From Pseudaestuariivita sp. (GTDB taxonomy: Bacteria; Pseudomonadota; Alphaproteobacteria; Rhodobacterales; Rhodobacteraceae), in NCBI GenBank assembly GCA_020629995.1, contig JAHDCH010000030.1, positions 10,104 through 16,166 of the forward strand: a stretch of DNA of 6,063 bases, in the 5' to 3' direction. A program made the position numbers and the translations under genes. Below are positions 4,749 through 6,063 of this stretch, piece after piece. Each line of letters starts with the position of its first letter. The stretch's first letter is position 1. Below the pieces are notes generated by a model. That model was not told the DNA's origin and did no database searches. It was given only the letters and a program-made list of their open reading frames with translations.

Positions 4749-6005
4749 ATGGCCGCCCAAGCCTCTCCCGCCCGCCGCGCCGCGCTGCACCTTTTGTGGC
4801 AAGTGCTGGGTGACCATCGCCTGCTGTCCGAGATCGACCCCGACAGCCGCCTCGATCCGGCGGACCGTGCCCGCGCGGGGCGGCTGGCGACGCAGACGCT
4901 GCGCAATCTGCCCCGGCTGGACAAGGTGCTGGACGCGCATCTGCGCAAATCCCCTCCTGCGCAGGTCCGCGCCATCCTGCGGCTGTGCGCCTACGAGCTG
5001 TGTACGGGCGGTGCGGCGCACGGGATCGTCAACGACGGGGTGGCGCTGGCCGCGTCGGGCGGGCGCAAGACCGCCCCTCTGAAAGGTCTGGTGAACGCGG
5101 TGCTGCGCAAAGTGGCGGACACCGGCCCGGAGGCCTTTGCCCGCACACCCACGCCCAAGATCGCCAATTGGCTGCGCGGCCCGCTGGTGGACGCCTGGGG
5201 GCGCAAGACCGTGGCCGCAATCGAAGCGGTTCAGGCCGAAACGCCGCCCGTCGACCTGACGCCGAAACCCGGGGCCACGGCGCTGCCCGACGGTCTTGTG
5301 CTGCCGACCGGTTCGCTGCGGCTGGCCGCGCCCGGCCAGATCAGCGCGCTGCCGGGGTTCGAGACGGGCGATTGGTGGGTGCAGGACGCCGCCGCCGCGC
5401 TGCCCGCCCGCATCCTTGATGCCCGGCCCGGGATGCGGGTGCTGGACATGTGCGCCGCGCCCGGGGGCAAGACACTGCAAATGGCCGCCGCCGGTGCCGA
5501 TGTCACGGCGCTGGATGTCTCGGGATCTCGTCTGGCGCGGGTGTCCGAAAACCTTGCGCGCACCGGCCTCACCGCCACGATTGTCGAAGCGGATGCGCTG
5601 ACCTTTGAGGCGCCCGCGTTCGACGCGATCCTGCTTGATGCGCCCTGTTCGGCCACCGGCACCATACGCCGCCACCCCGATCTGCCCCATGCCAAGGACG
5701 GGTCCGAGTTTCTGGCCCTGTTCGACCTGCAGGCGCGGATGCTGGACCGCGCGGCGGCGCTGCTGAAGCCCGGGGGGCGGCTTGTGTTTTGCACCTGTTC
5801 GCTGCTGCCCGACGAAGGCGAGGTGCAGGCGGACGAGGCCATCGCGCGGCTTGGCCTTGTGCCCGATCCATCAGCCCTTGACGTGCCGGGGGTCGAAGAT
5901 GGCTGGCGGACGGGCGCTTCGGGCCTGCGCCTGCGGCCTGACATCTGGGCCGACCGGGGCGGTATGGACGGGTTCTATATCGGCGCCTTCCGGGCGCCCG
6001 CCTGA
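4749..6005 (+). CDS. RsmB/NOP-family 16S rRNA (cytosine-C5) methyltransferase with NusB-like N-terminus
   Basis: This 418-residue protein has an N-terminal NusB-like RNA-binding region (about residues 5-130; ILRLCAYELC at 76-85, GLVNAVLRKV at 113-122) and a C-terminal SAM-dependent methyltransferase domain. The latter shows the SAM loop DMCAAPGGKT (233-242), acidic residues ALDVS (254-258) and EAD (280-282), motif IV DAPCSATG (297-304) with C300, and motif VI CTCSLLPDEGE (348-358). C350 in motif VI fits the catalytic nucleophile, with C300 helping release, as in E. coli RsmB. MDGFYIGAFR (406-415) closes the fold. RsmB methylates C967 of 16S rRNA in E. coli; the same target here is inferred from the domain order, and a related site cannot be excluded, so I leave the symbol empty. 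The ATG is fixed by AGGAG at 4739-4743 with 5 nt spacing. It is divergent from the SDHAF4 gene, and a short unassigned stretch follows. Confidence 0.93.
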   Translation: MAAQASPARRAALHLLWQVLGDHRLLSEIDPDSRLDPADRARAGRLATQTLRNLPRLDKVLDAHLRKSPPAQVRAILRLCAYELCTGGAAHGIVNDGVALAASGGRKTAPLKGLVNAVLRKVADTGPEAFARTPTPKIANWLRGPLVDAWGRKTVAAIEAVQAETPPVDLTPKPGATALPDGLVLPTGSLRLAAPGQISALPGFETGDWWVQDAAAALPARILDARPGMRVLDMCAAPGGKTLQMAAAGADVTALDVSGSRLARVSENLARTGLTATIVEADALTFEAPAFDAILLDAPCSATGTIRRHPDLPHAKDGSEFLALFDLQARMLDRAAALLKPGGRLVFCTCSLLPDEGEVQADEAIARLGLVPDPSALDVPGVEDGWRTGASGLRLRPDIWADRGGMDGFYIGAFRAPA

Positions 6006-6063
6006 GCGGATCGGCGAAAAACCGGCGATGGCGTGCGCGCGGGCATGACTCGGGCGGTTTTCT

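Noticed and set aside
4737..5690. Long minus-strand open frame opposite the rsmB-like gene
   Set aside because: The opposite strand carries intact NusB-like and methyltransferase motifs; this frame is low-complexity Gly/Arg/Gln-rich.
6033..6063. Possible start of a further plus-strand gene (GTG 6033 or ATG 6045, reading MTRAVF)
   Set aside because: Fewer than ten codons are visible and there is no clear Shine-Dalgarno sequence. In relatives a gene does follow here, but this cannot be supported from the window.
1..6063. CRISPR arrays, tRNA or rRNA genes, insertion sequences, prophage or defence genes
   Set aside because: No spaced repeats, cloverleaf sequences, transposase motifs or phage-type proteins were seen on either strand; the window is almost fully occupied by ordinary chromosomal genes.

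Overview
This window looks like ordinary core chromosome from a GC-rich alphaproteobacterium, most likely of the Rhodobacterales (roseobacter/Rhodobacteraceae). The reasons are the high GC content, the third-position G/C bias, and the gene content: RbfA and TruB separated by a DUF2233-type protein, DapB, a DUF1674/SDHAF4 protein divergent from an RsmB-type methyltransferase, and DUF1643 and DUF1203 proteins. The assignment rests on remembered protein families and gene order, not on a database search.

Layout: from 1 to 2504 a minus-strand cluster reads rbfA (2504-2109), a secreted phosphodiester-glycosidase-like protein (GTG start at 2125, overlapping rbfA by 17 nt), truB (1327-422) and a DUF1643 protein (381 to beyond the window edge). 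Divergent from rbfA, dapB runs from 2556 to 3374 and is followed by two small hairpins. A 120-residue secreted protein of unknown function follows (3476-3838). It converges with a minus-strand DUF1203 gene (4299-3835), and the two stop codons overlap. Upstream of the DUF1203 gene is a 24-bp perfect palindrome (4404-4427), just behind the stop of the minus-strand DUF1674/SDHAF4 gene (4667-4437). That gene is divergent from an RsmB/NOP-type rRNA cytosine methyltransferase (4749-6005). The last 58 bases hold no gene that I can support.

How the genes work together: rbfA and truB are housekeeping RNA genes (30S maturation and tRNA U55 pseudouridylation), and the RsmB-type gene is a third RNA-related function. 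DapB supplies lysine and diaminopimelate for the cell wall. The SDHAF4 protein is expected to help flavinylated SdhA assemble into succinate dehydrogenase, although no sdh genes are present here. The glycosidase-like protein and the 120-residue protein both appear to be exported. DUF1643 and DUF1203 have no established function.

I found no mobile element, CRISPR array, tRNA, rRNA, phage gene or defence system, and nothing amounting to a new multi-gene system. The points most worth a second look are small: two possible leaderless promoters (rbfA, SDHAF4), the GTG-start secreted protein wedged between rbfA and truB, the AT-rich perfect palindrome at 4404-4427, the paired hairpins behind dapB, and the duplicated start-codon sequence in front of dapB.
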